A DNA stretch of 64,000 nt, from contig JADJMH010000014.1 of NCBI GenBank assembly GCA_016709675.1, positions 156,699 through 220,698 of the forward strand. The letters are read 5' to 3'. Both the position numbers and the translations under genes were made by a program. Numbering within the stretch: the stretch's first letter is position 1; every line of letters starts with the position of its first letter. The notes beneath the pieces are model-generated. The model searched no databases, had not been told where the DNA came from, and was given only the letters and a program-made list of their open reading frames with translations. Below are positions 17,316 through 26,426 of this stretch, in pieces. The DNA comes from Candidatus Accumulibacter proximus (GTDB lineage Bacteria > Pseudomonadota > Gammaproteobacteria > Burkholderiales > Rhodocyclaceae).

Positions 17316-20300
17316 TCACAACGCTCCTGACACCTCGCCGACGCCAGCCACCCGCGCGCCCTGCCGGCGCACGCGGCCCAGCGCTTCCAGCGTGTCGACG
17401 ATCTGCGGCAGGCGTTTCTTCCACGCGCCCTTGCCGGTAAAGCGCGCCGCGAGTTCGCCCTCGGAGAGCGGCAGCGGCGAAGCGGCGAGCAAACGGGCGA
17501 CTGCCGCGACCTGCGCGGGCAGCGTCGCCGGCCAGGGCAGGCGCTGCACGGCGAGCGCCGATGAGGTTTCGCCGGGGAGCGTATCTTGCCCGCCGTCGTC
17601 GAGGACCATGTCCGCCTGCCGGGGCTGTGCGGTCGGCTGCTGATAATCGGGACGGAGCCAGCGAATGTAGCCTTTCGCCTCTTCCGCCGCGCGTTCGGCG
17701 TTGAGCGCGACCAGGCGGACGAGCAGCGTTTCCTCCGCAGCCGCCTTCAGCGCCGCGTCGGCGTGTGCAGCCAGCTGCGGCGCCAGGTCGCTCCAGCCAT
17801 AGGCATCGAGCACGGCGGCGTCGAGTTCGTCGTGCAGCGATTTCAACACGCTCACCAGCCCCTGCTCGTGGATGGCCTTGTCCTTCGCGTTGAGTGCCTC
17901 GCCGCGGCGGAGCTTTTCGAGCACGTTGTACATGCCGGTCAGCGTCAGCGCTGGATGCGCGGCCTGCTGGCGCTTGCGGTGCGCGTCGAGTTGTTCGGCG
18001 AGGTCGCCGATGTGGGCCTGCTGCGCTTCGCTGGCAGCGGGGAGAGGGAAAGGCTCGAAGCAGCGGGATTTGTTGTAGCGCGATCGTTAGCCGGACCGGG
18101 CAAGTGCCCACACGACATGCACACAGGACGACAGCACGCCAAGATGCAAGGCGTCGGCGCTGGCAATGCAAATCAGCATATTGTCCGGCGCAATCTCGGC
18201 TTCGAGGAACTGCAAGGTGCGGTGCTTCGCAGTTTCGACGGTGGCGATGTAGCGCGGCAGGCCAACGAGCATAGGACGCAAGTCACGCCGAGGCTCGCCG
18301 AATATCCACCACGAATCGCGGTAGCTTGCTCGTGCATTCTGATCTCGCTCCGGCTTGACACGTTCGACCACCCATTGATACGTCGCCGGATAGCGGGCAC
18401 GCACCTCTTCGACGGTTAAACCAAAGAGGTCGATCAGCTGCACGCCACGCGGCCGATCGGTCAGGTCGCGACCGTTGCGGTAGACCTTGATCGGCGCGTC
18501 CGCGTCGAGACGCGCAGCCTCGCTGGGCGTGACGATGAAACCAGCGCCGTGCAGCTTGAAGCCCGGCGAACTGATGCCACTGTTCGCCCGCAGCGCCTTC
18601 GCCGCCGCGACATTCGCGCCAATCCGCAAGTCGGCGTGTATCAGCCCGACCTGTTCCTGGAGCGTCACCTGCAGCCCTTCGCCTCCCGCTTCCTGCTCGT
18701 CGGTTACGCTCAGCAACTGCCCTTCGCCACCACCCGCCGTGCCGACGGTCATCGCGATGCGCACGGCGGCGCCGTCGGCGCTGTCGACCCAGGGGTGATC
18801 GGGCACGGCGAAGGCAAGCGAAATGCCCTTGTCGAGCGCAGACTGCACGACGCGGCGATTGAAGGTCTGCTTCAGGCTGTTGGTCGTGATCAGCCCAAAG
18901 CGCTGCGCCTTCCCCGTCGCCACGAGTTGCGCGGCATGATGCCACCAGAACATCACCAGGTCGGCCGATTCGGGAACAGCTTGCCAGGTCTTGCGCAAAG
19001 CCTCGACGTAACCATCACCCAGCGCTGCGCGCATACCGCCGGCACCGATGAACGGCGGATTGCCGACGATGAAGTCCGCCTGCGGCCACTCCGCCTGACG
19101 AGGATTGAGGTAGCGCTGCAGCGGCAGGCGGGCGTTCTCGTCCGGCACGGGTTCGCCGGTCACCGGATGGGGCTTGGTCGTTACCCCGTCCCAGCGGCTG
19201 ACCGGCTGGCCGCGCTCGTCGAGGACGGTTTCGACCGCATCGTAGGCCAGCACGGCGTCGCGGCATTCGATATTGCGGAAGTCCTTGAGGATCGGTTGCG
19301 GTGGCAGGCCGCTGCCGTTGGTGCGGAAGTGCCACTGCAGGTAACCGATCCAGAGCACGAGTTCGGCGATCGCCGCGGCGCGCGGGCTGAGTTCGAGACC
19401 GAGGAACTGGTGCGGGTCGACGGTCAGGCCTTCGGCTTCGAGACGCTGCTGGGAACCGCCAGCAGCCCGGCCGAAGGCGTGCAGCTGATCGAGCACCTCG
19501 CCCTCGAGGCGCTTCAGGTGTTCGAGCGTGACGTAGAGGAAATTCGCCGAGCCGCAGGCCGGATCGAGCACGCGCACCTGGCACAGGCGGTGATGGAAAG
19601 CATCGACCTCGGCGCGCGCGGCATCGAGCCGGCCTTCGTTGGCGAGCAGCAGCGCCGCCGCCTGGACGTTGCGCCAGTCGCTGCGCAGCGGTTCGACGAC
19701 GGTCGGCAGCACCAGCCGCTCGACGTACGCACGTGGCGTGTAGTGGGCGCCCAGCGCATGGCGCTCACTGGTCGACAGGGCACGTTCGAGCAGGGTACCG
19801 AAGATCGCCGGTTCGACCTGCGTCCAGTCGGCGTTCGCGGCTTCGATCAGCAGGCCGATCTGGTCGCGGTCGAGCGCGATCACCTCGGGCTGCTTGAAGA
19901 GCTTGCCATTGAACCGCGGCAGCGTCGCGCGCAGGACAACCGAAAAGCCGCCGCTGTCCATCTCGCGCCAGAGTGCGGCGAGCAGCGGCACGAACTGCTG
20001 CGGGTTGGCCTGCAGCGTGGCGAGCAGCGCGCTGAACGCGCCCTTGCCATCCTGCTTCGGCAGCAGGCCGACATCTTCGGCAAACATCGAGAACAGACAC
20101 CGGGTGAGGAAACCGGCAACGAGTTCGGGGTGGTGACCGACGCCTTCGAGCGTCTTGGCGATCTTCGCCAGGTGTCCGGCAATGTCGCGCGTGACTCTCG
20201 CCGAGACGCGCGTCGGGTCAAGCGCCAGCGGGTCGAGCCACAGCGTTCGCAGGCGGATGCGGATCGCTTCGTCGGCCAGATCGGTGAGCCGGATACGATG

Positions 20301-20798
20301 CGAGCGCGGGTCGGGGAAAGGCGTGTAGGTGGCGCCGGAGCGGGTAAAGTCGGCGTAGAGTTCAATCACCCGCCCGACGTCGATGACGATCAGGAAGGGT
20401 GGCCGGCCTTCCTCGGCCGGCAACGCGCGGGCGTAGCCTTCGGCCTGACCACGGGCGCGCTGCATCGCGTCATCGAACACCCTGCTGGCGACGCCGAGCC
20501 TGATCTTCTTGGCTTCGAGGACGTACGCGCTGCGCTTGTAGCAATCAATGCGGCCCGTCGACTCACTGCCGTCGCCATGGCGAAAAGTGACCCGCCGCTC
20601 GAAGACGTAGGCATTGTCGCGCGTGTCATCGCGCGCCGGATCGGGCGCCGGCACACCCAGCAGCTGGCAGAGGTCGGTGATGAACAGCTGGTAATTGGCC
20701 AGTTCTCATCCGTCGGCATCCTGCCAGCGGCTGATGAAGGCATCGAGCGAAAGGGCTGCGGCGCTGGCGATGGCATTCGGGCAAGGTGGTTCGGTCAT
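17316..20798 (-). pseudogene. Type IIG restriction-modification protein (MmeI-like nuclease-methyltransferase) with two in-frame stops
   Basis: The frame from ATG 20798 to 17316 encodes 1160 codons interrupted by TGA at 20708-20706 (where DGWELANYQ is expected) and TAA at 18089-18087. Between the stops 855 residues are intact. GRIDCYKRSAYVLEAKK is a PD-(D/E)XK nuclease motif; LDPACGSANFLYVTL is the SAM-binding motif; IVGNPPFIG is the NPPF catalytic motif of adenine methyltransferases. After the TAA the same frame resumes with RYNKSRCFEPFPLP, so a short piece of the target-recognition region was lost at that point. The C-terminal domain ends at GEVSGAL. Two independent lesions argue for a decaying gene; a methyltransferase starting at GTG 20654 might still be made. 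A second, worse copy is at 42735-43533. Confidence 0.85.
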
Positions 20799-21101
20799 GC
20801 CCGGGAGTATGACACGGAGAGACCGGCGACGGCGCCCTGCCCGTCCTGCACTCGACCTGCCACCGTGACCATTGGCTACCCGGTGCTGCAGGAACAGAGT
20901 CCCGGATTCGCCCTGAAGCCTCCCCGTCAGTCTCGACGCTCTGCGCTGTGCTCGGTCTTTGACAACTCAATTCCTATACTGTCACCGATATGCTCACACC
21001 GATATGCTCAACATCTCTGCCGTCAGGACCGCCGGACCCCGGCGCCGCGGTGGCACATAGAACCCCTTCGGCCCCTCCTGCCCACCTATTTCGGGGACGC
21101 C
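20799..21101. other. Non-coding interval with short repeats
   Basis: No credible gene. It contains the 32-bp sequence shared with 43543-43574 and two CACCGATATG units. It also holds a truncated first copy of the TATTTCGGGGACG motif at 21087, just before the 111-bp repeat. Confidence 0.6.
20961..21006. repeat. CACCGATATG repeat cluster, copy 1
   Basis: GACAACTCAATTCCTATACT followed by GTCACCGATATG (20961-20992) is identical to 43543-43574. CACCGATATG recurs at 20997. Both clusters lie beside a copy of the type IIG gene, at its 5' side. Confidence 0.7.
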
Positions 21102-21212
21102 TATTTCGGGGACGGTATACTAAATCTACCGAAAGCGACACGGCAGGCTGGCCCAAAGCGAATGCCCGAAGCGCCCGGTTTTCGCTCAGTTCTGGTCGAA
21201 AACGGCATCCGG
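21102..21212. repeat. 111-bp direct repeat, left copy
   Basis: This segment aligns without gaps to 21903-22013 (for example GACACGGCAGGCTGGCCCAA is shared). It begins with TATTTCGGGGACGGTATACT. It ends 10 bp from the toxin stop codon, so the two copies bracket the toxin-antitoxin pair in the same orientation. Confidence 0.75.
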
Positions 21213-21222
21213 CTGACGCGCT

Positions 21223-21501
21223 TCATCCATAAACCTCGTCGTGGCTGCCGATGTCGAGCAGCAGGATTTCGTGCTCGGTGATTTGAAGGATGAGAGTGAT
21301 GCGGTAGCTGTAGGTCAGGCTGACGGCTTGCATGCCCTGCAGTTTGCCGGTGAGTGGATGCAGGCGCAGACTGGGCTCGAAGGGATCGGTGCGCAGTTTC
21401 TCGAGCGTATCGGCAAGCCGGGGCCGCAGGTCGGGGTGGCGGGCGAGGAATTTGCGGGCGCGGCGGTCGAAGCTGACGGTGGTCACGAGCGTCCAGCTCA
21501 T
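21223..21501 (-). CDS. RelE/YafQ-like mRNA interferase toxin
   Basis: A 92-residue protein. FDRRARKFLARHPDLRPRLADTLEKLRTDPFEPSLRLHPLTGKLQG and YRITLILQITEHEILLLDIGSHDEVYG match the RelE/ParE superfamily, closest to YafQ/HigB-type toxins with their C-terminal GSHDEVY. Such toxins cut mRNA on the ribosome. Its ATG overlaps the antitoxin stop by four bases. It ends next to the left 111-bp repeat. Confidence 0.8.
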   Translation of the reverse strand: MSWTLVTTVSFDRRARKFLARHPDLRPRLADTLEKLRTDPFEPSLRLHPLTGKLQGMQAVSLTYSYRITLILQITEHEILLLDIGSHDEVYG

Positions 21502-21767
21502 TCAGCGGATTGGTCCAGATGCTTTAGGAGCGCATCGACGCTGCGGTGCCGGGTGGTGCGGCCGGCCTTGGCGTCTTCCAGCGAGGCCTTGATGCGCGCG
21601 AGCACAGCTTCTTCCTGCATTTCGAGCAATTCCTGGTAGCACGCTTCGGTGAGCACGACGTATTGCGCACGATTGTTCTTGATGATGTGGACGGGCCCTT
21701 GGGCCAGCGCTTCGTCCACGGCGGCGATGCCGCGGCGCTTGATTTCCTGGGCGGGAACGATATTCAT
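21498..21767 (-). CDS. Phd/YefM-like antitoxin
   Basis: An 89-residue protein starting MNIVPAQEIKRRGIAAVDEALAQGPVHIIKNNRAQYVVLTEACYQELL, typical of Phd/YefM-fold antitoxins that bind the operon promoter. The ATG at 21767 was chosen over a codon four positions upstream because homologues start MNIV. The C-terminal helix (ASLEDAKAGRTTRHRSVDALLKHLDQ) would wrap the toxin. It pairs with the toxin gene downstream. Confidence 0.8.
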   Translation of the reverse strand: MNIVPAQEIKRRGIAAVDEALAQGPVHIIKNNRAQYVVLTEACYQELLEMQEEAVLARIKASLEDAKAGRTTRHRSVDALLKHLDQSAE

Positions 21768-21902
21768 CTTCAACTCCAATACCTGATTAGGTACTCATTT
21801 GAGCACCCATCTTCGTATTTGGCAACCCCGGGACTTGATATCAACCTGATTATGGCCAGGGGTCCCGCTGCCCTCGATACGCGGCGCGTATATCGTATTT
21901 CG

Positions 21903-22013
21903 TATTTCGGGGACGGTATACTTAGTTTATCGAAAGAGACACGGCAGGCTGGCCCAAAGCGAATGCCTGAAGCGCCCGGCCTTCGCTCGGCGCTGGTCGA
22001 AGACGGCATCCGG
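21903..22013. repeat. 111-bp direct repeat, right copy
   Basis: Gapless match to 21102-21212 in the same orientation. It begins 136 bp upstream of the antitoxin start. Together with the left copy it frames the toxin-antitoxin operon. Confidence 0.75.
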
Positions 22014-22327
22014 GACTTCGGCATCGAGCACCCCAATGACCCAGGTTTCAATCTGATCCGTGCTCGAGCCGACAAAACGTCCGCGGACTGCTTCCGGGAG
22101 GTAACCAGGACAACGAAACAGCAGGGAGGCAACGTCACTTTCCTGACGACCTCCTGACGGCCTCCTGACTGCCGTCCTTTATGCCGAAGCGTTCTGCTGA
22201 GGTGACATGGCGCATGGAGACGTTGCCTTCCAATGCGCAAACTTCTTCCAGTAGTCGTTGCTCAAGTTCGTCCGACAGCTGCATCAATCAGGAACGAGGA
22301 CGAGGCCACTGCCATGCTCAAGCTATT

Positions 22328-22399
22328 TACTATACTGTCCCTCTTACAGCCTGTCCCTCTTACTATACTGTCCCTCTTACAGCCCTCCCTCTTACAGCC
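22328..22399. repeat. Tandem TCCCTCTTAC repeats
   Basis: ACTATACTGTCCCTCTTAC occurs twice, interleaved with shortened units, giving four TCCCTCTTAC elements in 72 bp. The TATACTGTC core is shared with the repeats at 20977 and 43557. Confidence 0.6.
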
Positions 22400-22457
22400 G
22401 CGGCCCACGTCGGCGACATCGGCCAGCGTGCGGTCAGGCGCTGGCCGACAGATAAAC

Positions 22458-23039
22458 TCAGGGATCGATGCGCGTTCCCAGCGCCTGCAGGAATTTCGCC
22501 AGCCAGGCAGGGTGTGCCGGCCACGCCGGCGCGGTGATCAGGTTGCCGTCCGCATGCGCCTGGTCGATTGGAATCTCGGCATAGGTGCCGCCGACTGCCC
22601 GCACCTCGGGAGCACACGCCGGATAGGCGCTGCAGGCGCGCCCGCCGAGGACGCCGGCCGCGGCCAGCAGTTGCGCGCCGTGGCAGATCGCGGCGATCGG
22701 CTTGCCGGCGCTGGCGAAGTGCTGGACGATGGCGATCACCGCCGGATTCAGGCGCAGGTACTCGGGCGCGCGGCCGCCGGGGATGACGAGCGCGTCATAG
22801 TCCGCGGCCTGTACGGCGTCGAAGTCGGCATTCAGCGTGAAGTTGTGGCCGGGCTTCTCGCTGTAGGTCTGGTCGCCTTCGAAATCGTGCACGGCCGTAC
22901 GCACCTGTTCTCCGGCCTTCTTGCCGGGACAGACGGCGTGCACCGCGTGACCGACCATCAGCAGTGCCTGGAACGGCACCATGGTTTCGTAGTCCTCGGT
23001 AAAGTCACCGGTGAGCATCAGGATCTTCTTGGCTGCCAT
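22458..23039 (-). CDS. DJ-1/PfpI-family protein
   Basis: A 193-residue protein of the glutamine-amidotransferase-like fold. AICHGAQLLAAAGVL carries the nucleophile cysteine in the nucleophile elbow, and DYDALVIPGGRAPEYLR the conserved glutamate region partner. Family members act as proteases, chaperones or glyoxalases; the exact role is unknown. ATG 23039 is preceded by GGAGACC. The terminus of an IS91-type remnant lies 28 bp upstream on the same strand. Confidence 0.85.
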   Translation of the reverse strand: MAAKKILMLTGDFTEDYETMVPFQALLMVGHAVHAVCPGKKAGEQVRTAVHDFEGDQTYSEKPGHNFTLNADFDAVQAADYDALVIPGGRAPEYLRLNPAVIAIVQHFASAGKPIAAICHGAQLLAAAGVLGGRACSAYPACAPEVRAVGGTYAEIPIDQAHADGNLITAPAWPAHPAWLAKFLQALGTRIDP

Positions 23040-23067
23040 GAGGGTCTCCTTGGTTGGGGTGCCGACG

Positions 23068-23130
23068 AAGGATAGGAGATCCAACGCCACTTCCGCAAGG
23101 GCTCCAGGCTCTGTCAGGCCCTGACCGCAA
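23068..23130 (-). mobile_element. IS91-type element remnant A (terminus only)
   Basis: AAGGATAGGAGATCCAACGC and the following CACTTCCGCAAG, ending near the AGGCCCTGAC segment, match the tails of remnants B, D and E. Only about 60 bp remain. In minus-strand reading the terminus faces the PfpI gene. Confidence 0.65.
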
Positions 23131-23183
23131 TCCGCCGACCGACCCGGCAGCCAGCCCTCGCGCCGCACCTCAAGGCGAGTTCG

Positions 23184-23981
23184 TCACCTGCCCCCGGCAG
23201 CCGGCGGCGAAGGACGGCGCGCCGCGGTATCGAGGTCAGCCGGTGGCCGCTCTAGGCGATAGAAACGGACTCGCGCGGCAGGCGGCAGATCGACCGACTC
23301 CGGTTCGCCAATGAAGCTCAACCCGGCGCTGCCTTCCCAGGGGGCGAGCGGACCGCGCGCCTGTGCCGATTGCGGATAGTAGAAATTGACCACCAGCGAA
23401 AGGCCGTGGCGCCGCTCCCATGGCGTGTCGAGCAGCGGATAGTCGTGTCCACGCACCGCCATGCCGGCCGCTGCCACGGCGAGCTGCCACGCCGCCGCGT
23501 CCTGCGGACAGAGAAAGTCGGCGGCGAACGGCGAACGTCGCGAGACGGCCGGGTTGAACTGCTGCGGCTGGAAAATCACCCCGGCGACCCCGCTCCCGTA
23601 TCGCCGGCGCGCACTTGCCGAAACCTCGGCCAGACGCACCCGGTTCATCGCGCCCCAGGCGATTCCGCGCGCCACCCGCGGATCGTCGGCGAAGCCCGTC
23701 GACCGCGCCTCGGCGTACACCAGGCGAGCCAGCAGTTCTTCGTCGCTCGGCCGGACGGCGAGAAGGACTTCCTGTGGTGCCTGCTCCGCCGCGCGTCGCA
23801 GACACGACGGCAGGCCGTCGGCGACGGCTGCCTGCGCCGCCAGCAAGCCGCAGGTCAGTGCCGCGAAGGCTGCGACTGGCAGCGCGCTGGCGCCGCGTCG
23901 CCAACTCACCGCGAACGCCAGGGCAACGACGGCCAGGACGACGACGAGCATGACGATCGGCACAGTGTGGTGGTCCACCAT
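23184..23981 (-). CDS. Membrane-anchored cell-wall-hydrolase-like protein (SleB-like)
   Basis: A 265-residue protein with two N-terminal hydrophobic segments (VPIVMLVVVLAVVALAFAV and LPVAAFAALTCGLLAAQAAVA). The rest carries ELLARLVYAEARS, VARGIAWGAMNRVRL, GVIFQPQQFNPAVS and a region resembling SleB-type cell wall hydrolases, including the glutamate of YAEAR. It would act on peptidoglycan in the periplasm. An IS91-type terminus (remnant B) lies about 70 bp upstream on the same strand. Assignment rests on local motifs, so function is tentative. Confidence 0.6.
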   Translation of the reverse strand: MVDHHTVPIVMLVVVLAVVALAFAVSWRRGASALPVAAFAALTCGLLAAQAAVADGLPSCLRRAAEQAPQEVLLAVRPSDEELLARLVYAEARSTGFADDPRVARGIAWGAMNRVRLAEVSASARRRYGSGVAGVIFQPQQFNPAVSRRSPFAADFLCPQDAAAWQLAVAAAGMAVRGHDYPLLDTPWERRHGLSLVVNFYYPQSAQARGPLAPWEGSAGLSFIGEPESVDLPPAARVRFYRLERPPADLDTAARRPSPPAAGGR

Positions 23982-24049
23982 TCATTCCGTCCTTCTGATG
24001 CCCAGGGCGAGCCACGGCGCCGACCCAGCAGGCGGCGGCAAGTACGCCA

Positions 24050-24398
24050 AAGGATAGGACACCCAACGCCGCTTCCGCAAGTGTTCCAGGCTCTGATAGG
24101 CCCTGACAGCAGTCGTGATTCTGGGAGAGCATGCCGGCGGAACCTGAAAACCTCGCCAGAACCGCAGCACCAGGATGGCCATGATGGCCATGGGTCGCCG
24201 TGGTGGCCGACAAGGCCGGCGCGGCGACCCGTGGTGCAAGCGGTCCCTGACGAGCCCGATCGGATCGGATCGTCTTCATACGGCCTTTACCAGGCGATGC
24301 GTCGATCGCATTCGTACTCCGGCGTAGTCCGGTGCCGGTTGAGCTGGCGGGTCGAACTCGCCCTGCTCGGCATCGGTGATCTCCCACAGCGACGGACC
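24050..24398 (-). mobile_element. IS91-type element remnant B
   Basis: About 350 bp matching remnants D and E from AAGGATAGGA through CTCTGATAGGCCCTGACAGC and CACCAGGATGG to TGATCTCCCACAGCG. It covers the non-coding tail and the last few codons of the transposase. It truncates the LysR gene that follows on the plus strand. Confidence 0.8.
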
Positions 24399-24813
24399 CG
24401 GGGTCACTTGCGCGGCCCCGGCTTATCTTTACCAGTGCGGCGAGCCGCGTACGCCCGATGATCTGTTCGGCCACCGGATCGTCTCGGCGGCGGGCGTCAG
24501 GCCGACGCGGGAATGGCGGCTGATCGAGGACGGTTCACCACGCGTGGTCAAGCTGCAGGCGCGCATGACCACCAGCAGCAACGACTCGGCGGTGGCGGCC
24601 GCCTTGGGCGGTTTGGGCCTGACCCGTCTGCTCGCCTACCAGGTCGCTGAACACTCGCGCAGCGGCCGGCTGCAGGCCGTGCTCAGCGACTTCGAGCCAC
24701 CCGCGCTGCCCGTGCACGTGCTGCACCGCGAGGGACGGCATGCGTCGCAGATGGTACGCGCGTTTCTTGATCTGGCGATCGAACGTTTGCGGGCGGATCC
24801 GGCGCTGAACTGA
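24399..24813 (+). pseudogene. LysR-type regulator, C-terminal fragment
   Basis: About 138 residues beginning VTCAAPAYLYQCGEPRTPDDLFGHRIV, the usual middle of a LysR substrate-binding domain, and continuing to VLHREGRHASQMVRAFLDLAIERL. The helix-turn-helix and first half are missing; the sequence joins IS91 remnant B directly. The element therefore removed or displaced the 5' end. No functional regulator is expected. Confidence 0.8.
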
Positions 24814-24924
24814 ATCGGCGCGCGCTTGCGGCCTGAACCCAGTCGGTGAGCCGAAGGTTTGCGGCTGCCCGGCGTGGCGCCAGCACGAGCGTCCACTTCA
24901 GAAACAGGGCGCCCGGACCGCAGC

Positions 24925-26364
24925 TCACGCGCCGGGACCACAGTCCAGGCAATGCTCGACGGGCGGCGGCCCCATGCGCAAGGCGCGTTGCAGCCCGCGC
25001 AGCGCCGTTCGCAGACCCTCTTCGATGACCGGGTGGTAGAAGGGACTGTCGAGCATCTCCTGTACGCTGTCGCCTCGCTGCACCGACCAGGCGAGCAGAT
25101 GCCCCAGATGCTCCGCCGCCGGACCGAGCATTTCGGCACCCAGCAGGCGACCAGTGCGCCGCTCGGCATAGAGATGCAGGGCACCCCGATTCTTCAGCAT
25201 GACGCGGCTGCGCCCTTGATCCTCGAACGAGACCTCCCCCACGGCAAAGTCCACCCCCGAGCGCAGCAACTGCGCGTGGCTCCGCCCGGCGAGCATGATC
25301 TGCGGATCGGAGAACACCACCGACAGCGGGGCGCGACGCGGGCGCACGCGCACGTCAGGGAAGCGGCCGGCGTTGTCACCGGCGATGCGTCCCTCATCCG
25401 CCGCCTCGTGGAGGATTTCCCGCTCATGCGTCGCGTCGCCGGCGATGAAGACGTGGCTGTCGGCGATCCGCCCGGTACAGGGATCGAACAGGGGCGCGCC
25501 GCGCGTGTCGAGCTGCAGTCCGCCATGCTGCAAGTCCAGTGCGTGCAGATTCGGACGGCGGCCGCTCGCCGCCAGTATCCACTCGTAACGCTGCTCAGCG
25601 CCCGGATCCTCGTCACCGACGCGAACGGCGACCTCGTTGCCGACACGCCGGAGGTGCAAGTCGGATGCACCCAGGCACATCGGCAGCTCCTGTGCGAAGA
25701 GCTTGCGCGCCTCGGCCTGCAGGGCGGGGTCGGTGAGCGGGCCGACGCGCTCGCTGCGGCCGTAGAGACCGACGCGCACGCCCAATCGATGCAAGGCCTG
25801 CGCCAACTCCAGGGCGATGACCCCTGTGCCGAGTACGGCGACGGACTGCGGCAGCGATTGCCAGGCAAAGACGTCGTCGTTGACTATCAGCCGATCGCCG
25901 GCGGCTTCGCGCCAATTTGCCGGCACGTTCGGGTGCGAGCCGGTGGCGATGACGATACGCCCCGCCGTAACGCGCGTGTGCTCGCCAACCTGCAGCGTGT
26001 GGCGGTCAAGAAAACGGGCGTGGCCGCGCAGGCGGTGCTCAGCCGGCCAATGTTCCACCGCCTCGGTGACGAAGCCGACAAAGCGGTCGCGTTCGTCACG
26101 AACGCGCTGCATGACGGCGGCGCCATCGATGCGCAACGAATCGACGACGACGCCGAAGGCGTCGGCATGCCTTGCCGCATGCGCGACCTCGGCGGCGGCA
26201 ATCAGCAGTTTGCTGGGCATGCAACCGACCCGTGCGCAGGTCGTCCCGTATGGCCCTCCCTCGATGACCACGACGCTGCGGGTGTGCGCCAGCGCGGCGC
26301 GGTAGGCGGACATTCCGGCAGTACCGGCGCCGATAATGGCGACATCAACTTCCAGTGTATTCAT
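24925..26364 (-). CDS. Dihydrolipoamide dehydrogenase-like flavoprotein disulfide reductase
   Basis: A 479-residue pyridine nucleotide-disulfide oxidoreductase. FAD motif VAIIGAGTAGMSAYR, redox pair CARVGCMPSK, NAD motif VAVLGTGVIALELAQAL, and DSHVFIAGDATH for FAD. The usual HPTLSE near the C-terminus is replaced by FYHPVIEEGL, and the protein ends with a CLDC pair, so it is not a standard Lpd; it is nearer to mercuric reductase-like or soluble transhydrogenase-like members. ATG 26364 follows GGAAAGGGG. It follows the FMN/FAD/2Fe-2S fusion gene by 62 bp and may share its transcript. Substrate unknown. Confidence 0.8.
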   Translation of the reverse strand: MNTLEVDVAIIGAGTAGMSAYRAALAHTRSVVVIEGGPYGTTCARVGCMPSKLLIAAAEVAHAARHADAFGVVVDSLRIDGAAVMQRVRDERDRFVGFVTEAVEHWPAEHRLRGHARFLDRHTLQVGEHTRVTAGRIVIATGSHPNVPANWREAAGDRLIVNDDVFAWQSLPQSVAVLGTGVIALELAQALHRLGVRVGLYGRSERVGPLTDPALQAEARKLFAQELPMCLGASDLHLRRVGNEVAVRVGDEDPGAEQRYEWILAASGRRPNLHALDLQHGGLQLDTRGAPLFDPCTGRIADSHVFIAGDATHEREILHEAADEGRIAGDNAGRFPDVRVRPRRAPLSVVFSDPQIMLAGRSHAQLLRSGVDFAVGEVSFEDQGRSRVMLKNRGALHLYAERRTGRLLGAEMLGPAAEHLGHLLAWSVQRGDSVQEMLDSPFYHPVIEEGLRTALRGLQRALRMGPPPVEHCLDCGPGA

Positions 26365-26426
26365 GGACAAGCCCCTTTCCTCGAATCATTCTTTGTCGCT
26401 GCCCGCGAGAAGCGGGCAGCGACACG

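Larger units (their letters stand above)
21768..22457. other. Repeat-rich interval without a gene
   Basis: No convincing coding region. It holds the right 111-bp repeat (21903-22013), a run of CGTATTTCGTATTTCG, and the TCCCTCTTACAG cluster at 22328-22399. The short motif TATACNGTC recurs in all of them. Confidence 0.6.

Noticed and set aside
20706..20708. TGA in the type IIG gene as a selenocysteine codon
   Set aside because: The expected residue is tryptophan, no SECIS-like hairpin was seen, and a second stop (TAA) interrupts the same gene.
18549..21281. Plus-strand frame of 910 codons
   Set aside because: Antisense shadow of the type IIG gene; no motifs, and the minus strand carries clear nuclease and methyltransferase motifs.
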